Of a stretch of DNA of 64,000 nt, positions 17,787-27,299 are shown piece after piece. How positions within the stretch are numbered: the first letter of the stretch is position 1; the number at the start of each line of letters is the position of its first letter. This DNA comes from JAJDXW01 sp965223775. GTDB lineage: Bacteria; Pseudomonadota; Gammaproteobacteria; HK1. The stretch spans positions 868,001 through 932,000 of the forward strand of contig OZ245021.1 of NCBI GenBank assembly GCA_965223775.1. Reading direction: 5' to 3'. The translations under genes were made by a program, and so were the position numbers. The notes below the pieces were generated by a model. It saw only the letters and a program-made list of their open reading frames with translations. It was not told where the DNA came from and did no database searches.

Positions 17787-17879
17787 CTGCACAGTGATCT
17801 TGACCGTCTGAGGCCGCGGAGACGGGACCAGAACGGCACCTGTACACCAGATTTTCAATTGGTCAAGATCACTGTGCAG
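17787..17879. repeat. Perfect 19-bp inverted repeat flanking 55 bp
   Basis: CTGCACAGTGATCTTGACC (17787-17805) and its exact complement (17861-17879) flank 55 bases without a gene. Similarity extends imperfectly outward for about ten more bases on both sides (GCCAGTGCCC and AGGTACTGGC). It looks like a small miniature element or the joined ends of a deleted one. The surrounding 17721-18044 gap contains no other recognised feature. Confidence 0.7.
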
Positions 17880-18044
17880 AGGTACTGGCGTGTTCGGGCC
17901 GCGGAAAACGGCTTTCCCGGACGTCGGCGACGAAGAATGGCGGGGGTGCGGCGGCAGGCTGCCGCCGAGAACGTCTTCGGCGGCCGGGAACCGGCGGTCG
18001 CCGCCGCTCCCCGCCGCTCCCCGGCCGTAACCCGCCGCCTGCGG

Positions 18045-19256
18045 CTACACGATGCGCTGCTCGCGGAGGCGGGCGACGTCCGCCTCCGAGTAGCCGAGGG
18101 CGCCCAGCACGTCGCCGGTGTGCTGCCCGATGTGGGGGGCGAAGCTCCGCACCCCGCCCGGCGTCTCGGAGAGCTTGATCGCGATCCCGGCCTGGGTGAC
18201 GGTCCCCGCTTGCGGATGCTCGAGGTCGAGGGCCATCTGCCGGTGCCGGACCTGGGGGTCGGCGAATACCTCGGGGACGGAGTAGACCGGGCCGGTGCAC
18301 ACGTCCGCCTCGACCAGCAGCTCGTACCACTCGTCGCGGTCGCGGGTGAGGAAGAGCGCCTCGAGCTCCTCGCGCGCCGCCGCGTGCGCCTCGCTCGCGG
18401 GGCGGGAGAAGTCCCCCATCTTCATGCCGCACTCCTTGAGGTGCGGGCGCCCCACCGCATCGCAGAAGTTGTTCCAGAGCCAGGGCTCGGTGCAGCCGAC
18501 GGTGATCTGCCTGCCGTCGCGGGTGTCATAGGTCCCGTAGAAGGCGTGGCGCCCGGCGAAGACCCCCTTGCCGCGGCCCGGCATCTCGCCGTGGGAGAAG
18601 TAGTCGCGGATGTTCGGGGTCGCGGCGAGGAGCGAGATGGTGGTGTCGAGGTAGGAGACGTCCACGAGCTGGCCGCGGCCGGTGTGTTCGCGCGCGTAGA
18701 GGGCGAGCAGGATGCCGGCGAACCCGTGCATGGAGGCGCCCGCGTAGTCGGCGATGATGTTGAGGGGGATGGCGGGGGCGCCGTCCGGTTCGCCGATGAG
18801 GTCGAGCACCCCGGCGAGAGCGAGGAAGTTGAGGTCGTGGGCGGGGCGGTCCCGGTACGGCCCGTCCTGCCCGAAGCCGCTCAAGGCGCAGTAGACGAGT
18901 CGCGGGTTGATTTCGGAGAGCCGCTCGTACCCGCCGCCGAGGCGCTCCATCACCCCCGGCCGGAACCCTTCCATCAGCACGTCGTATTCGCGCACGAGAC
19001 CATGCAGGATCTCCTGCCCCTGCGGCGACTTGAGGTTGAGGGTGAGGCTTCGCTTGTTGCGGTTGGTGAAGCTCGTCGCGAGGGTGCGGGCCTCGTCCGG
19101 CCCCGGGGAGGCGCCCGAGCCCCGGAGGGCCCCCGTCGGCGGCGGCTCGATCTTGAGCACGTCCGCGCCCATGTCGGCCAGCATCATGGTGCAGAACGCG
19201 CCCGGCCCCACCCGCGTGAGCTCGAGCACCCGTACTCCGTCAAGAGGTCCCGCCAT
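18045..19256 (-). CDS. CaiB/BaiF family CoA-transferase, alpha-methylacyl-CoA racemase-like
   Basis: 403 residues, class III CoA-transferase family. N-terminal LDGVRVLELTRVGPGAFCTMMLADMGADVLKIE and NRNKRSLTLNLKSPQG are family hallmarks. The block RPAHDLNFLALAGVLDLIG resembles the active-site GHDxNYLALSG of alpha-methylacyl-CoA racemases, and D170 in LNIIADYAGAS matches the second catalytic acid, so racemase activity is more likely than CoA transfer. ATG 19256 follows GGAGAAG; longer starts read Arg/Pro-rich sequence. Divergent from an alpha/beta hydrolase gene. Confidence 0.9.
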   Translation of the reverse strand: MAGPLDGVRVLELTRVGPGAFCTMMLADMGADVLKIEPPPTGALRGSGASPGPDEARTLATSFTNRNKRSLTLNLKSPQGQEILHGLVREYDVLMEGFRPGVMERLGGGYERLSEINPRLVYCALSGFGQDGPYRDRPAHDLNFLALAGVLDLIGEPDGAPAIPLNIIADYAGASMHGFAGILLALYAREHTGRGQLVDVSYLDTTISLLAATPNIRDYFSHGEMPGRGKGVFAGRHAFYGTYDTRDGRQITVGCTEPWLWNNFCDAVGRPHLKECGMKMGDFSRPASEAHAAAREELEALFLTRDRDEWYELLVEADVCTGPVYSVPEVFADPQVRHRQMALDLEHPQAGTVTQAGIAIKLSETPGGVRSFAPHIGQHTGDVLGALGYSEADVARLREQRIV

Positions 19257-19431
19257 CTCGTCTTCTCCTCGTGTCCTGCGGCTCGTGTCCTGCGGATAGA
19301 TTACGGGGTGGCGCGCGTTCCACCAAGGGTTTGCGTCGGACCCCGGCCGCCGCGGACGAGCGGTTAGACTTGGAGCCGGTGCGAGCCGGACCCGCCGCGG
19401 AGGCGCCGGCTGGGCGAAGAGGAGGAGTTCC

Positions 19432-20322
19432 ATGCCATACGCCAGGACCGACGACGGAATCGCGCTCTACTACGAGGAGACCGGGAGCGGCGAGCCGATC
19501 GTCTTCATCCACGAGTTCGCCGGCGACTACCGGGCATGGGAGCCGCAGGTCCGGCACTTCGGCCGCGCCTTTCGCTGCATCGCCTACAACGCGCGGGGCT
19601 ACCCGCCGTCGGACGTTCCCGAGGACTCCGCGAGCTACTCCCAGGACCGCGCCCGCCTCGACGCGCTCGCGGTCCTCGACCACCTTGGAATCGAGCGCGC
19701 TCACATCGTCGGGCTCTCCATGGGCGGGTTCGCGACCCTGCACTTCGGTCTCCATCACCCGGAGCGCGCCCTCTCGCTGGTGGTCGCGGGCTGCGGCTAC
19801 GGGGCCGAGCGCGACCAGCGCGAGCAGTTTCGCGCCGAGACCGAGACGATCGTACGGTTCATCGAGTCCGCGACCGGGGCCGCTTTCGCCGAGCGGTACG
19901 CGCTCGGTCCGACCCGCGTCCAGTTCGAGAACAAGGACCCCCGAGGCTGGGCGGAGTTTCGCGACCAGCTCGCTGAGCACTCGTTGCTCGGCGCCGCGAA
20001 CACGATGCGCGGCATCCAGGGCCAGCGTCCCTCGATCTACGACCTCGATGACCGGATGCGGGAGCTGCGGGTCCCGACTCTCATCCTCACCGGCGACGAG
20101 GACGACCCCTGCCTCGCCCCCAACGTGTTCATGAAGCGGACCATACCGTCCGCCGCGCTCATCACCCTCCCCAACGCCGGGCACACCATCAACATCGAGG
20201 AGCCGTTCCTCTTCAACGAGGCGTTGGAGTGGTTCCTCGGACAGGTGCGCTCCGGACGCTGGCCGCAGCGCGACGCCCGGTCCCAGACCGGCTCGATCAC
20301 CGGCATGGATGACGATGCCTGA
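19432..20322 (+). CDS. Alpha/beta-fold hydrolase
   Basis: 296 residues. The catalytic triad can be placed: nucleophile S96 in GLSMGG, an acidic residue at 222-225 in LTGDEDDPC, and H251 in NAGHTINIEEP. The oxyanion region is VFIHEFAGD. It resembles cofactor-free esterases and C-C bond hydrolases; the substrate cannot be assigned. ATG 19432 follows GAGGAGG. The gene precedes the fused E1 gene by about 100 bases and may be co-transcribed with it. GTTAGACTTG upstream is a possible -10 element. Confidence 0.85.
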   Translation: MPYARTDDGIALYYEETGSGEPIVFIHEFAGDYRAWEPQVRHFGRAFRCIAYNARGYPPSDVPEDSASYSQDRARLDALAVLDHLGIERAHIVGLSMGGFATLHFGLHHPERALSLVVAGCGYGAERDQREQFRAETETIVRFIESATGAAFAERYALGPTRVQFENKDPRGWAEFRDQLAEHSLLGAANTMRGIQGQRPSIYDLDDRMRELRVPTLILTGDEDDPCLAPNVFMKRTIPSAALITLPNAGHTINIEEPFLFNEALEWFLGQVRSGRWPQRDARSQTGSITGMDDDA

Positions 20323-20425
20323 GCACCTGCCGCATTCCGGGAGGCTGCCGCCGACCTGAGTCCGTAGACCTCAGACCTCTCGACGCGTTTCCCGTGGCGA
20401 GAGCGTCCCGCAGAGGAGACCGCCC

Positions 20426-22465
20426 ATGGCCAAGACCGCCCGTTCCTCCAAGACCGGCTCCCGGTCGAAGACCAACCTGCGCCTGCCGCCCGACCTCCAC
20501 GTCGATCTCTACCGCACGATGCGCCGCATCCGCGCCTTCGACGAAAAGGTCGCGGAGCTCTTCGAGGGCGGCGAGATCAAGGGCACCGCGCACAGCTACG
20601 TGGGGCAGGAGGCGGTCGCGGCGGGAGTCTGCGCGAGCCTCGGCCCGGAGGACTTCATGGCGAGCCACCACCGCGGCCACGGCCACTGCATCGCCAAGGG
20701 CGCGCGGCTCGACCTCATGATGGCCGAGCTCATGGGCCGCGAGTCCGGCTACTGCCAGGGGCTCGGGGGGTCGATGCACATCGCCGATCTCGGGCTCAAC
20801 ATCCTGGGCGCGAACGGGATCGTGGGGGCCGCGATGCCGCTTTCCACCGGCGCGGGCCTCGCCGCCCGGCTCGACGGCTCGGGCCGGGTCGCGGTCGCGT
20901 TCTTCGGTGACGGCGCCTCCAACCAGGGCGTCTTCCACGAGTCGCTCAACCTCGCCTCGGTGTGGAAGCTGCCCGTCGTCTTCGTCTGCGAGAACAACCA
21001 GTACGCGCTCTCGACCTCCTACCGCGACACGACCTCCGTGGACCAGGTGGCGGAGCGGGCCTCGGCCTACCGGATCCCCGGGCGCACCGTCGACGGAAAC
21101 GACGTGGTGGAGGTGCACGACGCGGTCCGGGAGGCGGTCGAGCGGGCCCGGGCCGGGGAAGGCCCCTCGCTCATCGAAGCGATGACCTACCGCTGGGGCG
21201 GGCACTCGATGCGGGCGAACATCCGCGACCCGAGAACCAGCGAGGAGTACGCCGAATGGATGGAACGCGACCCCATCGGGCGGGTGGAGCGTGAGCTCAA
21301 GGAGGTCGAGATCGTCGACGAGGCGGGCATCGAGGGGATCGGATCGGAGGTCGTCGCGGAGCTCGACGCGGCCGTGGAGTTCGCTCGCGCGGCGGGGCAG
21401 CCGGAGGTCGACGTCCTGCGGGGTGCGGTGTACGCCCCCCACGAGGCGTTCGAAGAGCCGGGCCTCGCCAACGTCAACGGCAATGGGCGCGCCCTCGGAT
21501 TCGTGGACGCGCTCAACGAGGCGATGCACCAGGAGATGGAGAGCGACCCGCGGGTCCTCGTCATGGGCGAGGACGTGGGCGTGACCGGCGGCATCTTCGG
21601 CGCGACGAAGGGCCTCTTCGACAAGTACGGAGCGGACCGGGTGCGGGACACTCCGATCTCGGAGGCCGGCTTCGTCGGCTGCGGGATCGGGGCCGCGATC
21701 GCGGGGCTCCGCCCGGTCGTCGAGATCCAGATCTTCGACTTCATCGCCCTCACCATGGACATGCTGGTCAACCAGGCCGCGAAGTTCCGGTTCATGCTGG
21801 GCGGCAAGAACACCGTGCCGGTGGTGATTCGGGGGCCGCAGGGGGGCGGCATCCGGCTCGCGGCGCAGCACAGCCAGAGCCTCGAGGCGTGGTTCACCCA
21901 CGTGCCCGGTCTCGTGGTGGTGGCGCCGTCGGGTCCCTACGAGGCGAAGGGGCTCCTCACCGCGGCCATCCGCGACTCCAACCCGGTGATCTTCCTCGAG
22001 GCCAAGCTCCAGTACCTGGAGCCGCCCGGCCCGGTGCCGGAAGAGCCCTACGCGATCCCGATCGGGAAGGCGGCGGTCAAGCGGGAGGGAACGGACGTCA
22101 CGGTGGTGGCCACGATGGCCATGGTCCCGCGGGCGCTCGCGGCGGCGGAGAGCCTCGCTCGCCAGGGCCACAGCGTGGAGGTCATCGACCCGCGGACCCT
22201 GAAGCCCCTCGACGAGGACACCCTCCTCGCGTCGCTTCGCAAGACCCGGCGGCTCGTCGTTGCCCACGAGGCGTGCCTGACGGGCGGGTTCGGAGCGGAG
22301 GTCGCGGCGGTGGCCGCGGAGAAGGCGTTCGACTACCTCGACGCCCCGGTCGCCCGGGTGGCCGCCCTCGATACCCCCATGCCCTACAACGAAGCCCTCG
22401 AGCGCCAGGTGATCCCGAGCCAGCAGCGCATCGCCGACGCCATCCGGGAGACCCTCGCCTACTGA
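20426..22465 (+). CDS. 2-oxoacid dehydrogenase E1, alpha and beta subunits fused
   Basis: 679 residues. Residues 20-340 are the thiamine-diphosphate alpha subunit with the motif GDGASNQGVFHES (161-173) ending in CENNQYA (188-194) and the phosphorylation-loop-like GGHSMRANIRD. After a linker near 345-355 the beta subunit begins (GFVDALNEAMHQEMESDPRVLVMGEDVG) and runs to the end with AVKREGTDVTVVA and TGGFGAEVAAVAA. The protein decarboxylates a 2-oxo acid and passes the acyl group to an E2 lipoyl protein. It resembles acetoin or pyruvate E1 more than the branched-chain type. No E2 or E3 gene lies in the window. Confidence 0.9.
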   Translation: MAKTARSSKTGSRSKTNLRLPPDLHVDLYRTMRRIRAFDEKVAELFEGGEIKGTAHSYVGQEAVAAGVCASLGPEDFMASHHRGHGHCIAKGARLDLMMAELMGRESGYCQGLGGSMHIADLGLNILGANGIVGAAMPLSTGAGLAARLDGSGRVAVAFFGDGASNQGVFHESLNLASVWKLPVVFVCENNQYALSTSYRDTTSVDQVAERASAYRIPGRTVDGNDVVEVHDAVREAVERARAGEGPSLIEAMTYRWGGHSMRANIRDPRTSEEYAEWMERDPIGRVERELKEVEIVDEAGIEGIGSEVVAELDAAVEFARAAGQPEVDVLRGAVYAPHEAFEEPGLANVNGNGRALGFVDALNEAMHQEMESDPRVLVMGEDVGVTGGIFGATKGLFDKYGADRVRDTPISEAGFVGCGIGAAIAGLRPVVEIQIFDFIALTMDMLVNQAAKFRFMLGGKNTVPVVIRGPQGGGIRLAAQHSQSLEAWFTHVPGLVVVAPSGPYEAKGLLTAAIRDSNPVIFLEAKLQYLEPPGPVPEEPYAIPIGKAAVKREGTDVTVVATMAMVPRALAAAESLARQGHSVEVIDPRTLKPLDEDTLLASLRKTRRLVVAHEACLTGGFGAEVAAVAAEKAFDYLDAPVARVAALDTPMPYNEALERQVIPSQQRIADAIRETLAY

Positions 22466-22523
22466 CCGGCGCCCGGCCGGACGGAAACCAGATGGATATC
22501 AGCAGCCCACGGAGTCCGCACCC

Positions 22524-23309
22524 ATGAAGATCACCGCGAACGGAATCGGGATCCGCTACGAGCTTGAAGGCCCCGAGACGGCGCCGGTCGTCGTCATGAG
22601 CCATTCCCTCGCCGCGAACGTCGCCATGTGGGACGACCAGATGCCGGTCCTCTCCGGGTACCGCGTGCTCCGGTACGACACCCGCGGGCACGGCGGGACG
22701 GACGTGCCGGAGGGCGACTACACCCTCGACCAGCTCGCGCGCGACGTCCTCGGGCTGCTCGACGCGCTCGCGATCGAGAAGGCCCACTTCGTCGGCCTCT
22801 CGATGGGCGGGATGGTCGGACAGACCGCGGCCCTCGCGGATCCGGGCCGCTTCCTCAGCCTGTCGCTCTGCGACACGTCGAGCCGGATCCCGCCCGAGGC
22901 GCGGGCGCTCTGGAACGAACGCATGACCGCTGCGCGGGCCGGGGGGATGGAGTCGCTGGTGGACTCGACCATCGACCGCTGGTTCTCTCCGGAGTTCCGG
23001 TCGGCCGAGCCCGGGCCGGTGGACCGCGTCCGGGACATGGTCCGGGCCACCGCGGTGGCCGGCTTCACCGGATGTTGCGCCGCCATCCGCGACCTCGACC
23101 TCACCGACCGGCTGGCGGAAATCCGGATCCCGACCCTGCTCGTCGTCGGCGAGCACGATCCCGGCACCCCGGTCGCCGCTCACGAGGTGATCCGGGACCG
23201 GATAGCGGGGTCGCGGCTCGTGGTCATCGACCGCGCCCGTCACTTCACCAACGTCGAGACGGCGGACATCTTCAACGACACCCTCACCACCTTCCTCGCG
23301 GAGCACTGA
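22524..23309 (+). CDS. Alpha/beta hydrolase, 3-oxoadipate enol-lactonase-like
   Basis: 261 residues. Pattern of PcaD-type enol-lactonases: MSHSLAANVAMWDDQMPVLS, YDTRGHGGTDVPEGDYTLDQLARD, nucleophile S93 in GLSMGGMVGQ, acid in VVGEHDPGTP and a late histidine in RARHFTNVE. PcaD hydrolyses 3-oxoadipate enol-lactone in the protocatechuate pathway, but no other pca genes are near, so another ester or lactone may be the substrate. It lies 58 bases after the fused E1 gene on the same strand, suggesting one operon. Confidence 0.8.
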   Translation: MKITANGIGIRYELEGPETAPVVVMSHSLAANVAMWDDQMPVLSGYRVLRYDTRGHGGTDVPEGDYTLDQLARDVLGLLDALAIEKAHFVGLSMGGMVGQTAALADPGRFLSLSLCDTSSRIPPEARALWNERMTAARAGGMESLVDSTIDRWFSPEFRSAEPGPVDRVRDMVRATAVAGFTGCCAAIRDLDLTDRLAEIRIPTLLVVGEHDPGTPVAAHEVIRDRIAGSRLVVIDRARHFTNVETADIFNDTLTTFLAEH

Positions 23310-23406
23310 CCGGGACGCCGGCCCGAACCGATCCGGCGGGCAAAGACCGAGAACGGACCAGCCAGGGCGGAAGGCGGCAGAGCCGAAATCCCGCGGCGGG
23401 GGTGAC

Positions 23407-26265
23407 GTGACGGATACGCCAGAACAACGCGCACGGCACGTTGTCGATGCGAACCTGCGGGCGGCCGGCTGGCTGGTCCAGAGCCGTGAGGACATGGATC
23501 TCGGCGCCGGCCTCGGCATCGCGGTCACCGAGTTCCCAATGAAGTCGGGCTTCGGTTTCGCCGACTACCTGCTCTACATCGACCGCATCGCCGTCGGTGC
23601 CATAGAGGCCAAGGCGGAAGGCTCGCTCACTGGGGTCGAGGCGCAGTCGGCAAAGTACTCGTACGGCGTGCCGGACGGTCTCTCGGTCCACGAAAACCCG
23701 CTGCCATTCCTGTTCGAGTCCAACGGCGCGGTGACCCGCTTCACAAACGGGTCGGACCCGGCGCCGCGCAGCCGTCAGGTCTTCAATTTCCCAAGACCCG
23801 AGACGCTGGCGGGGTGGATGGCACAGCCTCACTCCCTGCGTTCCCGGCTGAGAGAGCTGCCGATGCTGGACGAGTCCCGTCTGTGGGCGGTCCAGTCCCG
23901 TGCCGTCCGCAACCTCGAACGGTCGTTCGCCCATGCCGACCCGCGCGCCCTGATTCAGATGGCGACCGGCTCCGGAAAGACCTTCACCGCCGTCAACGTC
24001 GTCTATCGCCTGCTGAAGCACGGCGGGGCCGGCCGCATCCTGTTTCTGGTGGACCGCACAAATCTCGGCCGGCAGGCGTATGACGAGTTCGCGAACTTCG
24101 AGCCACCGGACGACCCGCGCAAGTTCCCCGAGCTCTATACCGTCCAACGCCTCGACACGAACTCGATCAACCCCGCCGCCAAGGTGGTCATCACCACCAT
24201 CCAGCGGCTCTATTCGATGCTGAAGGGCGAGCCCGAGTACGATGCCGGCAACGAGGAGGGCTCCGCCTTCGACTCGGCCCGGCCGTGGCGCGGCGACCCG
24301 CCCGACGTGGCATACAACCCTGCTATTCCGCCCGAGTTCTTCGACCTCATCATCGTCGACGAATGTCACCGCTCCATCTACGATCTGTGGAGCCAGGTAC
24401 TGCTCTACTTCGATTCTTTCCTGATCGGGCTCACCGCCACTCCTGCCGGCCGAACCATCGGCTTCTTCAACCAGAACCTCGTCATGGAGTACGGCCACGA
24501 CGAGGCGGTGGTCGACGGCGTGAACGTGGACTTCGACGTGTACCGCATCCGCACTCGCGTCACCGAGGAAGGGGCCAGGATCGAAGCGAGCGAGAGCGGC
24601 GTGTACGTGGACAAGCGCGACAAGCTGACCCGCCGGGAACGGCTGGCACGCCTTGAGGATGACCTCACCTACACCGCCAACCAGCTCGATCGGGACATCG
24701 TTTCGGAGAGTCAGATCCGCACCGTGCTGCGTGAGTTCAAGGACAGGGTGCTGCCCGATGCCTTCCCCGGCCGCAACGAAGTACCCAAGACCCTGATCTT
24801 CGCCAAGGACGACTCCCACGCCGACGACATTGTGCGAATCGCCCGCGAGGTCTTCGCCGAGCGCAACGATTTCTGCCGGAAGATCACCTACCGCACGGGA
24901 TACACCAAGGTCACGAGGACAGTGACCGAGGACGATGGCACCGAGACCGAGGTGACGGAATGGGTGAGGACGGCGAATCTCACCCCGGACGAGATCCTCG
25001 CCAACTTCCGCTTGGACTTCTTCCCGCGCATCGCCGTTTCCGTGGACATGATCTCCACTGGCACCGACGTGAAGCCGATCGAATGCGTGTTCTTCATGCG
25101 GAACGTCCGGTCCGCCGGTTTCTTCGAGCAGATGAAGGGGCGCGGTGTGCGCGTCGTCTCCCCCGACAAGTTGCGCGCCGTTACCCCGAGCGCAAAGGTC
25201 AAGGACCGCTTCATCGTGGTGGACGCGGTGGGCGTCTGCGAGCAGGACAGGACCGATTCCCGCACCCTCAACCGCCAACCGACGAAGACCCTCGAGCAGG
25301 TGCTCAACTACATCGCCCAAGGCGGCCTCGATCCCGATGCCCTGACCACGCTCGCCGGCCGGGTCGCCCGCCTGCAAAGGGAGTTCACGCCGGCCCAGCT
25401 CGACGAGCTGAAGGACCTCGCAGGCGGCAAGTCGCTGCCGGCCCTTGCCCGCGATCTCCTCCACGCGTCCGACCGCGATGCTCAAGTGCAGGCCGCCAGG
25501 GAGCAATACGCGGCCGAGCAGCCCACCGAGGAGGAGATCGGCCGGGCCGCCAGGCAGCTTGCCCGGGAAGCCGTCACGCCCTTTCTCAAGCCGGAGCTCC
25601 GCCGCCGCATCCTCGAAATCCGACAGCAGAACGAGCAGACCATCGACCGCCACACCATCGACGACGTGCTCTACTCCGGATTCGATGTGGTCGCGGTCGA
25701 GAAGGCTCGGGCCACGGTGCAGGACTTCCGCGCCTGGATCGAGCTGCACCGGGACGAGCTGACCGCGCTGCAGGTCATCTACGCCGGCGTCCGCCCGCTC
25801 AAGCTCTCGCTCCGGGACCTGCGCCGGCTGCGGGACGCACTCGCCCGCCCGCCGCTCGCGGTCACGCCGGTCCAGCTCTGGCGCGCCTTCGAGGCGGCGG
25901 AGCCGGCCAGGGTCAAGGCCGGCCTCGGATCGCCGGGCGGCGGCGGGGAGCCGCTTGCCGATCTCGTGAACCTCGTGCGCGGAGCGTTGATCCCGCACTT
26001 CACCCTCGCGCCCTACCGGGACGAACTGCGGGAGCGCTATCAGGCATGGCTCCGCGAACGCGACGCCAACAACGAGTTCACGGTGGAGCAGTGCGAATGG
26101 CTTGACCGCATGGCAGACCACATCGCTACCAGCCTCGCCATCGAGCCGGAGGACTTCGAGACCGGCTGGTTCGGCCAGCAGGGGAGCCTCGGCCGCGCGC
26201 ACGCCCTGTTCGGCGACCATCTCCGGCCCCTGATGGCCGAGCTCAACGAGAGGCTGGCCGCGTGA
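23407..26265 (+). CDS. hsdR: Type I restriction enzyme R (motor/nuclease) subunit
   Basis: 952 residues. An N-terminal PD-(D/E)xK nuclease domain shows GFADYLLYIDRIAVGAIEAKAE (Asp, Glu-x-Lys, about residues 50-71). The superfamily 2 translocase follows: Walker A QMATGSGKT at 184-192, a DEAD-like DECHRSIYD near 318, SAT-equivalent LTATPAG near 340, and a second RecA domain with MRNVRSAGFFEQMKGRGVR. The C-terminal helical part should contact the methylase core. It cleaves unmethylated DNA after translocation when joined to HsdM and HsdS. Start is GTG 23407. It is the first gene of an R-S-M locus. Confidence 0.95.
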   Translation: MTDTPEQRARHVVDANLRAAGWLVQSREDMDLGAGLGIAVTEFPMKSGFGFADYLLYIDRIAVGAIEAKAEGSLTGVEAQSAKYSYGVPDGLSVHENPLPFLFESNGAVTRFTNGSDPAPRSRQVFNFPRPETLAGWMAQPHSLRSRLRELPMLDESRLWAVQSRAVRNLERSFAHADPRALIQMATGSGKTFTAVNVVYRLLKHGGAGRILFLVDRTNLGRQAYDEFANFEPPDDPRKFPELYTVQRLDTNSINPAAKVVITTIQRLYSMLKGEPEYDAGNEEGSAFDSARPWRGDPPDVAYNPAIPPEFFDLIIVDECHRSIYDLWSQVLLYFDSFLIGLTATPAGRTIGFFNQNLVMEYGHDEAVVDGVNVDFDVYRIRTRVTEEGARIEASESGVYVDKRDKLTRRERLARLEDDLTYTANQLDRDIVSESQIRTVLREFKDRVLPDAFPGRNEVPKTLIFAKDDSHADDIVRIAREVFAERNDFCRKITYRTGYTKVTRTVTEDDGTETEVTEWVRTANLTPDEILANFRLDFFPRIAVSVDMISTGTDVKPIECVFFMRNVRSAGFFEQMKGRGVRVVSPDKLRAVTPSAKVKDRFIVVDAVGVCEQDRTDSRTLNRQPTKTLEQVLNYIAQGGLDPDALTTLAGRVARLQREFTPAQLDELKDLAGGKSLPALARDLLHASDRDAQVQAAREQYAAEQPTEEEIGRAARQLAREAVTPFLKPELRRRILEIRQQNEQTIDRHTIDDVLYSGFDVVAVEKARATVQDFRAWIELHRDELTALQVIYAGVRPLKLSLRDLRRLRDALARPPLAVTPVQLWRAFEAAEPARVKAGLGSPGGGGEPLADLVNLVRGALIPHFTLAPYRDELRERYQAWLRERDANNEFTVEQCEWLDRMADHIATSLAIEPEDFETGWFGQQGSLGRAHALFGDHLRPLMAELNERLAA

Positions 26266-26453
26266 GAGAGTCAACTCCGTACCCGAACAGGGCGCGGCTT
26301 CAGCTATCGCATCGACCCGCGCCCGACCGTGGCCATCCGGTCTGATGACCTGCAAACGCGAGATCGGGCGCTCGAAGCGCCGTGATAATCTGATACACCG
26401 GTGGCGAGAGTAGGGTGACGCTACGTGGCGCGTCCCGGTTCCAAGAGGAGGAT
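26266..26453. other. Short intergenic region with a GC-rich hairpin
   Basis: Between hsdR and the next gene. GGCGCTCGAAGCGCC (26367-26381) forms a 6-bp stem with a three-base loop, followed by GTGATAATCTGATA, which contains a -10-like GATAAT. This is a plausible promoter for the toxin-antitoxin-like pair downstream. Confidence 0.35.
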
Positions 26454-27299
26454 ATGTCGAACGATCAATTGGTTGTAACGCTTGATGGGCCGAGTATTGG
26501 CGAATCTGGAGCACCGGTGGATTCCCTTACCGTTGTGCTGGATTGCGCCCAGAACGCAATGCGGCTCATGGTCGGCCATCTCGGAGGGCGTCAGCCGGGG
26601 CCGGGCCAGCTTCCCAATTGGGTCCGGGAGCATAGCCACATGCGGCTGACCACGACTCGATCGGGTTCGTTTGTAGCCCAATTGACCCTGGACCCGCCCC
26701 CCGACGGGCAAACTGACCTGTTCAACTACGGGGCTCGGGCGCTCGAAGCACTCCTCGCTTGGGATGGCAGGGAAGATTCCACCTTACCTCGGATTGTGAC
26801 CGAACAGTTCCACGATACTGCGGCGGCCCTGCCAGAAGGTGTGCGTCTATGGCTAGGGGACGAGGACGACCCCCGCAAAGTTGAAATCAATCGGACACAT
26901 CGGACGGCAAAGCTCGCACCCCAGGCGGAAGAAGCCGTCCTGGAAGGTTGGCTGAAAGAGGTAAATTGGGACCGGCGGACGGCGCAACTTCACCAACTCG
27001 GTGGCGAATACGTGAGATTGCGGTTTGACGCCGCGCTCGACGGTGAGATGCTGAGATTGGCTACGCGGTACATTGAGGTAAGAGGCCGCGGTCGGTTCAA
27101 CCGGAGCGGCGACTGGTCGACCGTTCATGTCGAAGAGGTCAGCGAGGCGCGCACTTGGCGCGAGCGGTTCGACAAGGAGGCGTTCCATAACCACCCCCAT
27201 CCGAAGGTCTTCGATCCGGAAAATGTCGTCGACATCGATCTGACAGACGAAGAGTGGGAGTCTTTCGATCGAGCCATCCGCGAGGGCCGGGACGCCTGA
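26454..27299 (+). CDS. Unrecognised 281-residue protein, candidate antitoxin of the adjacent PIN toxin
   Basis: 281 residues; no enzyme motif seen. The N-terminal part (DQLVVTLDGPSIGESGAPVDSLTVVLDCAQNAMRLMVGHLGG) and a beta-rich middle (HMRLTTTRSGSFVAQLTL; GGEYVRLRFDAALDGEMLRLATRYIEVRGRG) look like a folded domain, with an acidic tail ending DLTDEEWESFDRAIREGRDA of the kind that antitoxins use to hold a toxin. ATG 26454 follows AGAGGAGG. Its TGA overlaps the PIN gene ATG by one base, so translation is coupled. This length is far above the usual 70-100 residues for VapB-type antitoxins, so the assignment is an inference from context. Confidence 0.65.
   Translation: MSNDQLVVTLDGPSIGESGAPVDSLTVVLDCAQNAMRLMVGHLGGRQPGPGQLPNWVREHSHMRLTTTRSGSFVAQLTLDPPPDGQTDLFNYGARALEALLAWDGREDSTLPRIVTEQFHDTAAALPEGVRLWLGDEDDPRKVEINRTHRTAKLAPQAEEAVLEGWLKEVNWDRRTAQLHQLGGEYVRLRFDAALDGEMLRLATRYIEVRGRGRFNRSGDWSTVHVEEVSEARTWRERFDKEAFHNHPHPKVFDPENVVDIDLTDEEWESFDRAIREGRDA

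Noticed and set aside
23284..26514. A 1076-codon open frame on the - strand
   Set aside because: Entirely antisense to hsdR, which has intact motifs; no recognisable domain in the antisense product.
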